64,000 nucleotides of DNA, taken from NCBI RefSeq assembly GCF_000519205.1, contig NZ_JAFB01000004.1:155269-219268 (forward strand), written 5' to 3'. The DNA is from Amycolatopsis taiwanensis DSM 45107 (GTDB lineage Bacteria > Actinomycetota > Actinomycetes > Mycobacteriales > Pseudonocardiaceae). Under the pieces are notes generated by a model that worked only from the letters and a program-made list of their open reading frames with translations, did not search any database and was not told the DNA's origin. The translations under genes and the position numbers were made by a program. Positions 23,973-31,571 of this stretch are shown here, piece by piece; position 1 is the stretch's first letter; every line of letters begins with the position of its first letter.

Positions 23973-24926
23973 TCAGCGTGCCCAGTCCGGCGCCCATACG
24001 TCCTCGCCGGCTGTCGCCTGGTATCTGGTGTGGAGGTACTTGAGGAAGTTCGCGAGGACGGGGTGCGGATTGTCCGCTCGCCAGATCACCGAGAGCGGGT
24101 AGACCGGGGTCGGGCGGACGACGGGGATTCGGCGAAGGTCGTAGCTTTCCGGCCAGAGGTATCGCGAGCCTTCGCCGTGGAAGGTGGCGAGCCGGGCCGA
24201 GTCCGCGATCTCGGCGAGGAGCGCTTCGATGCCGAAGCTCGGCCCGACCGTGTCGATGGTGAGCCCGAACGTCTTCGCCAGATCGTGGTAGTAGCCCGCT
24301 GGCTCGGGGTCGGTCACGCCGGGCATCCAGATGGGGTGATCGGCGAGTTCGGCCAGCGTCACGGTCTTGGCCTTCGCCAGGGGATGCCGCGGGCCGACCA
24401 GCAGTTCGTGCCGATCGTCGATGACCCGCGCCGACCGGAGTCCACTTGGGACTTTACGGGCCGAGTCCCGCAGGGATCTGAAGGTGGCGTCCAGGGTGCC
24501 GGCATTGACCTCGGCCAGCGCCGACGCTGCGTCAGCGTTGATCAGGGTGACGACATCGAGTTCGATACCGGGGTGTTGCTGGTAGAAGGCGTGAAGGATG
24601 CTGGCGGGTGCGATCCTGCGGCTGACGACGTCGATCCGCAGGGCCCTGCGCCCTGGGGTCACGGCCGCTACGGCGCGTTCGGCGGCGCGGAGGAGTTCGC
24701 GAGCATGGGGCAGCAGTGCCTGCCCATCAACGGTAAGCCGGACGCCCCTGGCGGTCCGCGCGAAGAGCTGTACGCCGAGTTCTCGCTGAAGGGTGGCTAC
24801 TCGCTTCGAGGCTGCCTGCTGGGTGATCGCCAGATCGTCGGCAGCGGCTTGGAACTGGCCGGTCTCAGCAACCGCGACGAACGTACGAACCGCATCGAGA
24901 TGCACGAGAGAAGAACCTAGTTCCAC
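23973..24926 (-). CDS. LysR-family transcriptional regulator
   Basis: A ~317-aa LysR-type regulator. The N-terminal helix-turn-helix reads LDAVRTFVAVAETGQFQAAA and LAITQQAASKRVATLQRELG. The C-terminal substrate-binding domain follows from about residue 95 (ALRIDVVSRRIAPASILHAF) to the end. The start is uncertain: GTG at 24926 (VELGSSLVHLDAV) or GTG at 24905. The frame stays open far upstream, but that part is Gln/Arg-rich and non-coding in character. It is divergent from an MFS exporter gene across about 105 bp, which it probably regulates. Confidence 0.88.
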   Translation of the reverse strand: MELGSSLVHLDAVRTFVAVAETGQFQAAADDLAITQQAASKRVATLQRELGVQLFARTARGVRLTVDGQALLPHARELLRAAERAVAAVTPGRRALRIDVVSRRIAPASILHAFYQQHPGIELDVVTLINADAASALAEVNAGTLDATFRSLRDSARKVPSGLRSARVIDDRHELLVGPRHPLAKAKTVTLAELADHPIWMPGVTDPEPAGYYHDLAKTFGLTIDTVGPSFGIEALLAEIADSARLATFHGEGSRYLWPESYDLRRIPVVRPTPVYPLSVIWRADNPHPVLANFLKYLHTRYQATAGEDVWAPDWAR

Positions 24927-25031
24927 AACGATGGGTTGTGACACGCCGCTCGATCTGTTGTTGGCGGCAGCGCACATCAACCCGCTTCCATCTCCCTGAC
25001 ACCAGACAGTTTGTGAAGCGGAGTGAAGCGA

Positions 25032-26330
25032 GTGCCGAATATGTGGCGGAGGGCGAGCCTGGGCCGGTCGTTCGGATGGTTGTGGGCCGCCTACGCGGCC
25101 AGCGCCTACGGGACCGGGCTCGGGTTCGGAGCGTTCTCGATCGTTGCCATCACGGTCCTGGACGCCAGCTCGGCAGAAGTGTCGGCGTTGTCGTCGGCCG
25201 GGCTCGCGATCGGGGCGCTGCTGGCGGTCCCGCTCGGGCCGTGGATGGAGTTTCGCGCCAAGCGGCCAGTCATGATCGCCATGGACGTGCTCCGCTTCGC
25301 GGCGTTGGCCTCCATACCGCTCGCCTACTGGCTGGGTACGTTGTCCTTCGCACAACTCTTGGTGGTCTCCATCGTCACCGCGGCGGCGAAGATCGCGTTC
25401 ACGGCCGCCAGCGGCGCCTACCTGAAGACCATCGTCGGAGCCGACCGGCTTCTGGCGGCCACCAGTCGTTTCGAGTCCACCACCTGGTCGGCGACGATCA
25501 TCGGACCGCCCGTGGGCGGTGCCGCCATCGGGCTGTTGGGGCCGGTGACCACCGTTGCCGTCGATGCGGTGAGCTACCTCCTCTCGGCACTCGGCATCAC
25601 CGCGATCAGGAAGCCCGAGCAACCCCCGAGTCCGAAAAGGACCGGAACGCGTCGGTGGAGTGACATCGCCGAGGGGTGGCGCTACATCCTTGCCCACCAG
25701 ACGCTGCGTCGATTCTTCTTCAACACAATTCTGGTCAACGGGCTGATCATGGCCGGCGAGCCGCTCTTGTCGGTGCTGATGCTCTCCGACCTGCAGTTCC
25801 CGGTCTGGGAGTACGGGCTGGCGTTCGCTGTTCCATGTATCGGCGGCCTGATCGGGTCACGGCTCGCCCGCCGCCTCGTTTCCCGCTGCGGCGAACAGAC
25901 GGTGCTGCGGGTCTTCGGCACGCTACGCGCCTGCTGGCCCCTTGGCCTCGCGTTCATCCAGCCCGGCCTGGCGGGGCTGGTGATCGTGATGGCCACCGAA
26001 CTCGGATTGATCATCTGCGCGAGCCTCTTCAACTCCGTCTTCGCCGCTTATCGGCTGAACAACACCGATGCCGGCCGCCACGCCCGGGTGCTCGCCGCCT
26101 GGTCGACCACCGCCGGCATCAGCATTGCCGTGATCACCGTGTTGTGGGGTCTCCTGGCACAACTCACCAGCCCACGTATTGCTATCGCGCTGGCCGGGGT
26201 TCTTCTCCTTGCCACGCCGTTCCTTCTGCCGCGGCGTATTACCGCGCCAGAAGGAGCCAGCGTCGGGCACGAGCGTGAACCAAATCCCGGGCCCGCCGCG
26301 TCCCCGACGGGACGACGCCTGGCCGGGTGA
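25032..26330 (+). CDS. MFS transporter (probable drug/metabolite exporter)
   Basis: A ~432-aa major facilitator with about 12 hydrophobic helices. LGRSFGWLWAAYAASAYGTG starts the first helix and PLGPWMEFRAKRPVMIAMDV contains the helix 2-3 loop (a variant of GxxxDRxxRR). A similar loop, SRLARRLVSRCGEQTVLRVF, occurs in the second half. It resembles actinobacterial MFS exporters of the MefA/enterobactin type. GTG at 25032 was chosen since GGAG lies 8 nt upstream. It is divergent from a LysR regulator. Substrate unknown; the C-terminal ~25 residues are a charged tail. Confidence 0.85.
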   Translation: MPNMWRRASLGRSFGWLWAAYAASAYGTGLGFGAFSIVAITVLDASSAEVSALSSAGLAIGALLAVPLGPWMEFRAKRPVMIAMDVLRFAALASIPLAYWLGTLSFAQLLVVSIVTAAAKIAFTAASGAYLKTIVGADRLLAATSRFESTTWSATIIGPPVGGAAIGLLGPVTTVAVDAVSYLLSALGITAIRKPEQPPSPKRTGTRRWSDIAEGWRYILAHQTLRRFFFNTILVNGLIMAGEPLLSVLMLSDLQFPVWEYGLAFAVPCIGGLIGSRLARRLVSRCGEQTVLRVFGTLRACWPLGLAFIQPGLAGLVIVMATELGLIICASLFNSVFAAYRLNNTDAGRHARVLAAWSTTAGISIAVITVLWGLLAQLTSPRIAIALAGVLLLATPFLLPRRITAPEGASVGHEREPNPGPAASPTGRRLAG

Positions 26331-26431
26331 TCAGCATCGCCTAGCCAGGCTGTTCACCTTCACACGAAGACAACACCTTCCGATGGCGACATAGCCGCAA
26401 TCGCGGCCCAGAAAATCGGAAAGGAAATTGA

Positions 26432-27151
26432 GTGCGCACCTTCCGCCGTCTCTCGATGGCCCTCATGGCGTGGCTGATGCTGATGTTCGGTGCGGGAACC
26501 GCCATCGCACAGGCATCGGCGATACCGAACTCGCCTCTTACCGGGACCACTCGTTCGGAAACATCCCAGCACCCGACGCCTTCGCCTCCGGCTATCTGCC
26601 CGACGGATGCCATCCCGGGAGCTTTCACAGAACTGCCGTCGAGGCCGTTTCAGCGTTACTTCCGTAACGATCCTCGCCTAGGACCCGCGGACCTACCCGA
26701 GAACGGCGCGGTCGGCGAACTGCTTCGCGACTATCACCGCCTGGACTCGTTCCAGGCGAACCCGTTCATCGACTGCTTCTGGGACCCGACCGCCACCATG
26801 GGAAACGGTGGATGGCGATTCCCGACCAATAACGGTTTCGCCGACGGATTTACTGTTTTCAACCTGGTTCCCGGTCAGGTCATCGACCGGTTCGGCAGCA
26901 ACGGGGGACGGTTCTTTTCGCCCTTCGGTGCGCCGTTCTCACAGCGGGCCCTGCCGCCCAGCAGCCTCGACACGCTGGATCAGGCACACCCCTTCGGCTA
27001 CCACGTCTTCAGGGTGATCGCCCCGTTCACCGTGCAGGCCGGTACCAGCGCACCCTGGTTCGGCCAACCCGGCGGCGGCCTACAATATTTTTCTCCGACG
27101 ATGAACGCGGACCAGCTCATCGCGGGGAATTTAGTGGAACCTCTCAACTAG
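26432..27151 (+). CDS. Secreted TNT-domain toxin (probable NAD+ glycohydrolase)
   Basis: A 239-aa protein with a signal peptide (residues 1-~28, hydrophobic core MALMAWLMLMFG, cleavage near AIAQASA). A Pro/Thr-rich linker with two Cys precedes the C-terminal ~140 residues, which match the TNT (tuberculosis necrotizing toxin) domain: WRFPTNNGFADGF, LVPGQVIDRFGSNGGRFFSP, FSQRALPP, YHVFRVIAPFTVQAGTSAPW and FGQPGGGLQYFSPTM. The Gln after GGG corresponds by position to a catalytic residue of TNT. In M. tuberculosis TNT is the C-terminal part of CpnT and hydrolyses NAD+ in host cells; here it is a stand-alone Sec-type exoprotein. GTG start with AAGGAAA upstream. The gene 21 nt downstream is its likely immunity protein. 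Confidence 0.85.
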   Translation: MRTFRRLSMALMAWLMLMFGAGTAIAQASAIPNSPLTGTTRSETSQHPTPSPPAICPTDAIPGAFTELPSRPFQRYFRNDPRLGPADLPENGAVGELLRDYHRLDSFQANPFIDCFWDPTATMGNGGWRFPTNNGFADGFTVFNLVPGQVIDRFGSNGGRFFSPFGAPFSQRALPPSSLDTLDQAHPFGYHVFRVIAPFTVQAGTSAPWFGQPGGGLQYFSPTMNADQLIAGNLVEPLN

Positions 27152-27172
27152 TCGAAAGGCGACCGGAGCAGG

Positions 27173-27538
27173 GTGAACCGGGTCGAGTTGGAGGAAGCGC
27201 TTCGCCGTGCGGGCGTGCCCGAGGCGGAGTACCTGATCCCAGGCGTTTCCAGGCCGTGCGAGCTGCGGCTGGATGCTTACTACGTCCTCCGCGCGGAGGA
27301 CGACGGCTATCTGATCACCCTTTATGAGCGCGGCGTCGAGAGGCCTCTCGCAAGATTCCGTACGGAAGATCGGGCTTGCCGGCACCTCTACGACCTGCTG
27401 TCGCGGCGACCGTCGCCGCCACCGGATTCGGCAGAGATCATCGCCGATCTCATGGCGCATCGCGACGAGATTCAGCGGCGGGCTCGGGAGCAATACGACC
27501 GAGCCCGCCGCAACCATGCCGAATCCGAGGACGAATAG
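27173..27538 (+). CDS. Probable TNT immunity protein (IFT-like)
   Basis: A 121-aa acidic, soluble protein without a signal peptide, beginning MNRVELEEALRRAGVPEAEY. It has a WxLR-like beta segment (YYVLRAEDDG), LITLYERGVERPLARFRTED and ACRHLYDLLSRRP, and ends in a charged helix. This pattern (helix with AGVP, then a small alpha/beta domain with FxTEDxACxxLY) fits the immunity factors encoded next to TNT toxins, such as mycobacterial IFT. It would bind and block the toxin in the producing cell's cytoplasm. GTG at 27173 has GGAG 7 nt upstream, and the 21-nt gap to the toxin gene implies an operon. Confidence 0.75.
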   Translation: MNRVELEEALRRAGVPEAEYLIPGVSRPCELRLDAYYVLRAEDDGYLITLYERGVERPLARFRTEDRACRHLYDLLSRRPSPPPDSAEIIADLMAHRDEIQRRAREQYDRARRNHAESEDE

Positions 27539-27554
27539 CCGGTGAGGCCTACGC

Positions 27555-28826
27555 CTACGCCGTCGCGGCAACTTCCGCTTTGGTCTTCTTCCGTGGGGTG
27601 ACGTACCAGATCGAGACACCCACGGACGCGTACAGCGCGAACATGATCCACGCCACGCCGACGTAACCGAGCAACCCGGCGAACACGCCGACGATCAGCG
27701 GGCCGACCAGGGTGGACAGGCCCGCTCCGAGATTGAGGATCGACAACGAGGCGCCCTTGTTGGACTCCACGAGATTCGCCGTCACGGCATCCAGCGGGAC
27801 GTAGCCCGCGATGCTCGCGCCCAGTGCGGTCCCGGCGATCATCAGCGCCCAGTAGTTGTGCCCGAACAGCTGCGGCATGTAGAAGAAGGCGATAAGGGAG
27901 ATCGCGGACGCGAAGCCACCGACGAACGCGATCGTGCGCTTCCACCCGATCTTGTCACCGACGAACCCGACGATCAGGTTGAACACGATGTTGAGCAGCC
28001 AGATGGTGCCCCAGACGCTCAGCCACTCGGACGTGCTGAAGCCGAAGTCGGCGAGGTAGAGCGGCATGAAGACGGGAAGCGCGAACTGGGGCAGGGTGTT
28101 GATGATGCGCACGCCCAGCACGATCAGCAGCCGCGGTTCGGTCTTCATGATGGTGACCAGCGACGCCAGATCCTGCCACCGGCTCTTGGCGCTCTCCGCG
28201 GCCCGCGCCCGCACGTCGTCGCGGTTGAGGACGATCATGGCCAGCGCGCCCAGCCCCGCCCACACCAGCGTGATCCACAGGGTCGGGACGTGGCCGATGT
28301 TGTCGATGAGGAAGTCGGAGCCATAGGCGCCCACGACGCTCATCCCGCCGGAAAAGGCGAACCAGAACCAGCCGTAGGCGGTGCTCATGCGGTTCGGGTC
28401 GGCCCGGTAGGCGATCCACACGAGGAACGAGTACGAGAACAGAGGGTAGCTGAACCCCTTGATCGCGTAGCCGGCGAACAGCGCCCACACCATTTCCTGC
28501 TGCACGCCCATGGCCACGAACACGACCGTGCCGCCCACGAACAGCAGGAAAGCGACCATCATCGTCCGCTTCGCGCCGAAGATCTCGAAGACCACCCCGG
28601 ACAGCCAGGACGCCACGGAGACGCAGACGCCGTAAGTGGAGAACACGGCGGCAACAACCTCGATGCTGAGCCCCCGGCCGGTCAGGTACGGACTCAGCCA
28701 GCTGACCTCGAGCCCGGTCCCGACCATGAACAGGAAGATCCCGACGAAGCCCCATGAGATCTTCCGCGGAATCCCGACCCGGTCCAAAATGGATGGCGGT
28801 GTCGCCTCGCTGGTGACGGTGTTCAT
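27555..28826 (-). CDS. MFS permease of the RbtT/DalT/CsbX polyol type
   Basis: A 423-aa major facilitator with 12 predicted helices. The start ISWGFVGIFLFMVGTGLEVS plus WLSPYLTGRGLS is characteristic of the polyol permease group (ribitol, arabitol and related transporters). FEIFGAKRTMMVAFLLFVGG gives the helix 2-3 loop and FVGDKIGWKRTIAFVGGFAS its counterpart in the second half. It would import a polyol or sugar acid by proton symport. It follows the SDR gene after 34 bp on the same strand, so the two form an operon, divergent from the DeoR-led operon. The whole locus looks like one catabolic unit. Confidence 0.88.
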   Translation of the reverse strand: MNTVTSEATPPSILDRVGIPRKISWGFVGIFLFMVGTGLEVSWLSPYLTGRGLSIEVVAAVFSTYGVCVSVASWLSGVVFEIFGAKRTMMVAFLLFVGGTVVFVAMGVQQEMVWALFAGYAIKGFSYPLFSYSFLVWIAYRADPNRMSTAYGWFWFAFSGGMSVVGAYGSDFLIDNIGHVPTLWITLVWAGLGALAMIVLNRDDVRARAAESAKSRWQDLASLVTIMKTEPRLLIVLGVRIINTLPQFALPVFMPLYLADFGFSTSEWLSVWGTIWLLNIVFNLIVGFVGDKIGWKRTIAFVGGFASAISLIAFFYMPQLFGHNYWALMIAGTALGASIAGYVPLDAVTANLVESNKGASLSILNLGAGLSTLVGPLIVGVFAGLLGYVGVAWIMFALYASVGVSIWYVTPRKKTKAEVAATA

Positions 28827-28860
28827 GACAAACTGACTCCTTGAAGATCAGGTTCGGGGC

Positions 28861-29628
28861 CTACTGGGCCGTCCAGCCACCATCGGCCGGCAGGATGACG
28901 CCGGTCAGGTAGCTCGACTCGTCCGAGGCGAAGAACAGGGCGATGTTCGCGATCTCCTCGGAGGTCCCCATCCGGCCGAGAAGGTTCCCGGAAAAGTGGG
29001 CCTCGGCCTCCGGTGTGCTGATCGCGCCGGCCATCATGGGAGTCCTGATGGACCCCGGGCAGATGCAGTTGACCCGCACGTTCTTGCGGCCGTAGTCGAC
29101 GGCCCACACCCTCGTCAGCGCGACGAGCCCGCCTTTGCTGGCGGTGTAGGCGTCGGCGCCCGGCATGCCGACGATCCCGTTGATCGAGGCATTGTTGATG
29201 ATCGAGCCACCGCCGGAGGAGATCATGACCGGCAGCGTGCTGCGGGTCACGTTCGCGGCCCCGTCGAGGTTGATCTCGATGATCTTCCGCCAGTGGCCGG
29301 GCGGGGTGTCCAGCACCGAGGTCATCGAGTAGGTGTCGTTCGACGAGTAGCCGATACCGGCGTTGTTGAACAGCACCTCGATGTGTCCGAACCGCTTGTG
29401 CACCGCGGTGATCGTGTCAGCGACGGCCCGGTCGTCGGAGATGTCGACCTGGTAGAAGGCCGCAGAACCACCCGCGTCCACGAGCTCACGCGCCACGGCG
29501 GCGCCCTGGTCCCCGCTCCAGTCCAGCAGCGCGACCGCCGCGCCCTCTTCGGCGAACCGCCGCGCGGCGGCGGCCCCTTGCCCACTCGCCGCGCCGGTGA
29601 TGACGGCGACCTTCCCGCTGAGCCTCAT
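28861..29628 (-). CDS. Short-chain dehydrogenase/reductase (probable polyol dehydrogenase)
   Basis: A 255-aa classical SDR that would oxidise a hydroxyl of the imported polyol or sugar with NAD(P)+. Cofactor motif TGAASGQG (TGxxxGxG) is near the N-terminus, with Asp in ALLDWSGDQ suggesting NAD+ preference. NNAGIGY, the catalytic Ser in NNASINGIVG, YTASK (Tyr/Lys of YxxxK) and the C-terminal GVILPADGGWTAQ are all intact. It is first in a two-gene operon with the MFS permease. The divergent DeoR regulator and the CTTGTGA-N9-TCACAAG site at 29715 probably control it. Confidence 0.92.
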   Translation of the reverse strand: MRLSGKVAVITGAASGQGAAAARRFAEEGAAVALLDWSGDQGAAVARELVDAGGSAAFYQVDISDDRAVADTITAVHKRFGHIEVLFNNAGIGYSSNDTYSMTSVLDTPPGHWRKIIEINLDGAANVTRSTLPVMISSGGGSIINNASINGIVGMPGADAYTASKGGLVALTRVWAVDYGRKNVRVNCICPGSIRTPMMAGAISTPEAEAHFSGNLLGRMGTSEEIANIALFFASDESSYLTGVILPADGGWTAQ

Positions 29629-29714
29629 CCGTGGGGTTCCTTTTCCTTTCCCAACGGCCTGGGGAGGGCACGCCCCGCCACGCCAATGTGATCGGTTAAC
29701 AGCGAAAGGGTAAC

Positions 29715-29819
29715 CTTGTGAGAAGTAATATCACAAGAGTTGAGTCGTTTTCCCAGGTCGACCGCTAATTCGCCGGGCGCCGAGCCAGAACTTCGGATTG
29801 GCGTGTTATAGTTTCACAA
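29715..29819. promoter_or_regulatory. Divergent promoter with DeoR-type operator half-sites
   Basis: CTTGTGA (29715-29721) and TCACAAG (29731-29737) form a perfect 7-bp inverted repeat with a 9-nt spacer. A further TCACAA half-site (29814-29819) follows a plausible -10 box TATAGT (29807-29812) 36 bp before the deoR start codon. These sites lie between the SDR/permease and DeoR/BtpA/kinase operons and are the natural targets of the DeoR protein. Confidence 0.6.
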
Positions 29820-29847
29820 CAAGCTGACCGGGAGGGAGACGAGCGCG

Positions 29848-30627
29848 ATGGCCATCGACGCCGGCGAGCGGCAGCAGCTCATCCGCGAGCGCGTGGCCGC
29901 GGAGGGGGAGGTCGAGTTCGCCGGCCTCGCCACGGACTTCGGCGTCTCGGAGATGACGATCCGGCGTGACATCGACGTCCTCGAGTCGGAGGGCCTTGTC
30001 CGGAAGGTCATCGGTGGCGCGATCGCGGTCGGCAAGACCGCCGAACCGCCGTTCGAAGCTCGCGCCAACAGCGAAGCCGCCGGCAAGCGGCACATCGCGG
30101 AGGCCGTGGTGACGCGGCTGAGGCCCCGGGAGACGGTTCTCCTCGACAGCGGCAGTACCGCACTCGCCGTGGCGCGGGCGATCCGCGGCAAGGGCCTGGA
30201 GCTGACCGTGGTCACCCCGAGCATCCTGGTCGCCGTCGAACTGGCCGTCGAGCCCGGCACCAGCGTCCTGCTCGCCGGCGGGCTCGTCCGGGCCGGCGAA
30301 CTGAGCCTCATCGGCGCCGACGCCATCGAGTTCTACGACCGCTACAACTGCGACACCTTCGTGATGGGCGTCGCGGGGGTCGATGCCAAACGTGGCTTCT
30401 CCGACTACCACCGGGAAGAGAGCGCGGTGAAACGTGCCGCGATCCGCGCCGCGGACCGGCTGATCGTGGCCGCCGACCACACCAAGCTCGGCCACGCGCA
30501 CCTGGTCAACATCGCCCCTCTGTCCGCCGCGGACGTCCTGGTGACCGACGGCGATCCCCGCCACGAGGCCGTCACGGCGGCAGCCGACTCCGGGGTGGAG
30601 ATCGTCGCCGTCGCGGCCCGTTCCTGA
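29848..30627 (+). CDS. DeoR/GlpR-family transcriptional regulator
   Basis: A 259-aa sugar-phosphate-responsive repressor. The N-terminal HTH (RQQLIRERVAAEGEVEFAGL; FGVSEMTIRRDIDVLESEGL; VRKVIGGA) is followed by the DeoRC sensor domain, which shows VLLDSGSTALAVARAI and the ADHTKLG and VTDG motifs of the phosphosugar-binding isomerase-like fold. It leads an operon with a BtpA-like protein, an FGGY kinase and an M29 peptidase-like protein, and is divergent from the SDR/MFS operon. The kinase product is the likely inducer. Confidence 0.92.
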   Translation: MAIDAGERQQLIRERVAAEGEVEFAGLATDFGVSEMTIRRDIDVLESEGLVRKVIGGAIAVGKTAEPPFEARANSEAAGKRHIAEAVVTRLRPRETVLLDSGSTALAVARAIRGKGLELTVVTPSILVAVELAVEPGTSVLLAGGLVRAGELSLIGADAIEFYDRYNCDTFVMGVAGVDAKRGFSDYHREESAVKRAAIRAADRLIVAADHTKLGHAHLVNIAPLSAADVLVTDGDPRHEAVTAAADSGVEIVAVAARS

Positions 30628-30701
30628 CCGGCGGACCCCACGTTCACCCGGCCCTGCCGGCACCAGCCGAAACGAACACCGAACAGAAAGCACGAGCTCT
30701 C

Positions 30702-31523
30702 ATGACGACCTGGCTGACCGACGTCTTCGATGCCCCCAAACCGGTCATCGCGATGCTGCACCTGTCCGCGCTGCCCGGCGATCCCGGCTACGACACCAAG
30801 GCCGGCATCGCCGCGGTCGTGGCGCGAGCGCAGAGGGAGCTCGAAGCGTTGCAGGCCGGCGGCGTCGACGGCGTGATGATCTCCAACGAGTTCAGCCTGC
30901 CCTACCTCACCAAGACCGAGCCGATCACCGCGATCTCGATGGCGAGGGTGATCGCCGAGTTGCTGCCCAGCCTGTCCGTTCCCTATGGCGTCAACGTGCT
31001 GTGGGACGGGCGTGCCTCGATCGACCTGGCGGTCGCGACCGGTGCGCAATGGGTCCGGGAAATCTTCACCGGCGTCTACGCCAGCGATTTCGGGCTGTGG
31101 AACACCAACATCGGCGAGGTCGCGCGGCATCGTCACCGTATCGGTGCCGACGACGTGCGGCTGCTGTTCAACATCGTTCCGGAGTCGGCGCGCTACCTCG
31201 GCGACCGCAGCCTCAAGTCGATCACGGAGAGCACGGTGTTCGCGACCCTGCCGGACGCCATCTGCGTCTCCGGCCTGACCGCGGGGGCGCCGACCGACAC
31301 GCAGGCGCTGAAGGTCGTCAAGGACGCGGCGGCGAACGTGCCGGTTTTCGTCAACACCGGCGTGAAAGCCCACAACGTGGCCGAACAGCTCGCGATCGCG
31401 GACGGCGCCGTGGTCGGCACCTACTTCAAGGAGGATGGCGCCTTCGAGAACCAGGCGAGCCTGGCGCGAGTCAAGGAACTGATGGACGCCGTCCAAGAAT
31501 TCCGCGCCACCAGCCCGCTGTAA
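30702..31523 (+). CDS. BtpA/SgcQ-family protein
   Basis: A 273-aa TIM-barrel-like protein of the BtpA family. BtpA was named for a cyanobacterial photosystem I biogenesis factor; SgcQ is a member in an E. coli sugar locus; no enzymatic activity is established for either. Visible features: KPVIAMLHLSALPGDPGYD at the N-terminus, ALQAGGVDGVMISNEFSLPY, LPSLSVPYGVNVLWD, WVREIFTGVYASDFGLWN, AICVSGLTAGAPTD and VPVFVNTGVKAHNVAEQLAI, plus GAVVGTYFKEDG, which looks like a phosphate-binding barrel end. It is second in the DeoR-kinase operon, so it may act on a phosphorylated sugar, perhaps as an aldolase, epimerase or nucleosidase. Confidence 0.88.
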   Translation: MTTWLTDVFDAPKPVIAMLHLSALPGDPGYDTKAGIAAVVARAQRELEALQAGGVDGVMISNEFSLPYLTKTEPITAISMARVIAELLPSLSVPYGVNVLWDGRASIDLAVATGAQWVREIFTGVYASDFGLWNTNIGEVARHRHRIGADDVRLLFNIVPESARYLGDRSLKSITESTVFATLPDAICVSGLTAGAPTDTQALKVVKDAAANVPVFVNTGVKAHNVAEQLAIADGAVVGTYFKEDGAFENQASLARVKELMDAVQEFRATSPL

Positions 31524-31571
31524 GCGTTTCGCGGGTCCGATGCGTACTCACGAGGGGACAGGAGACGCCCG

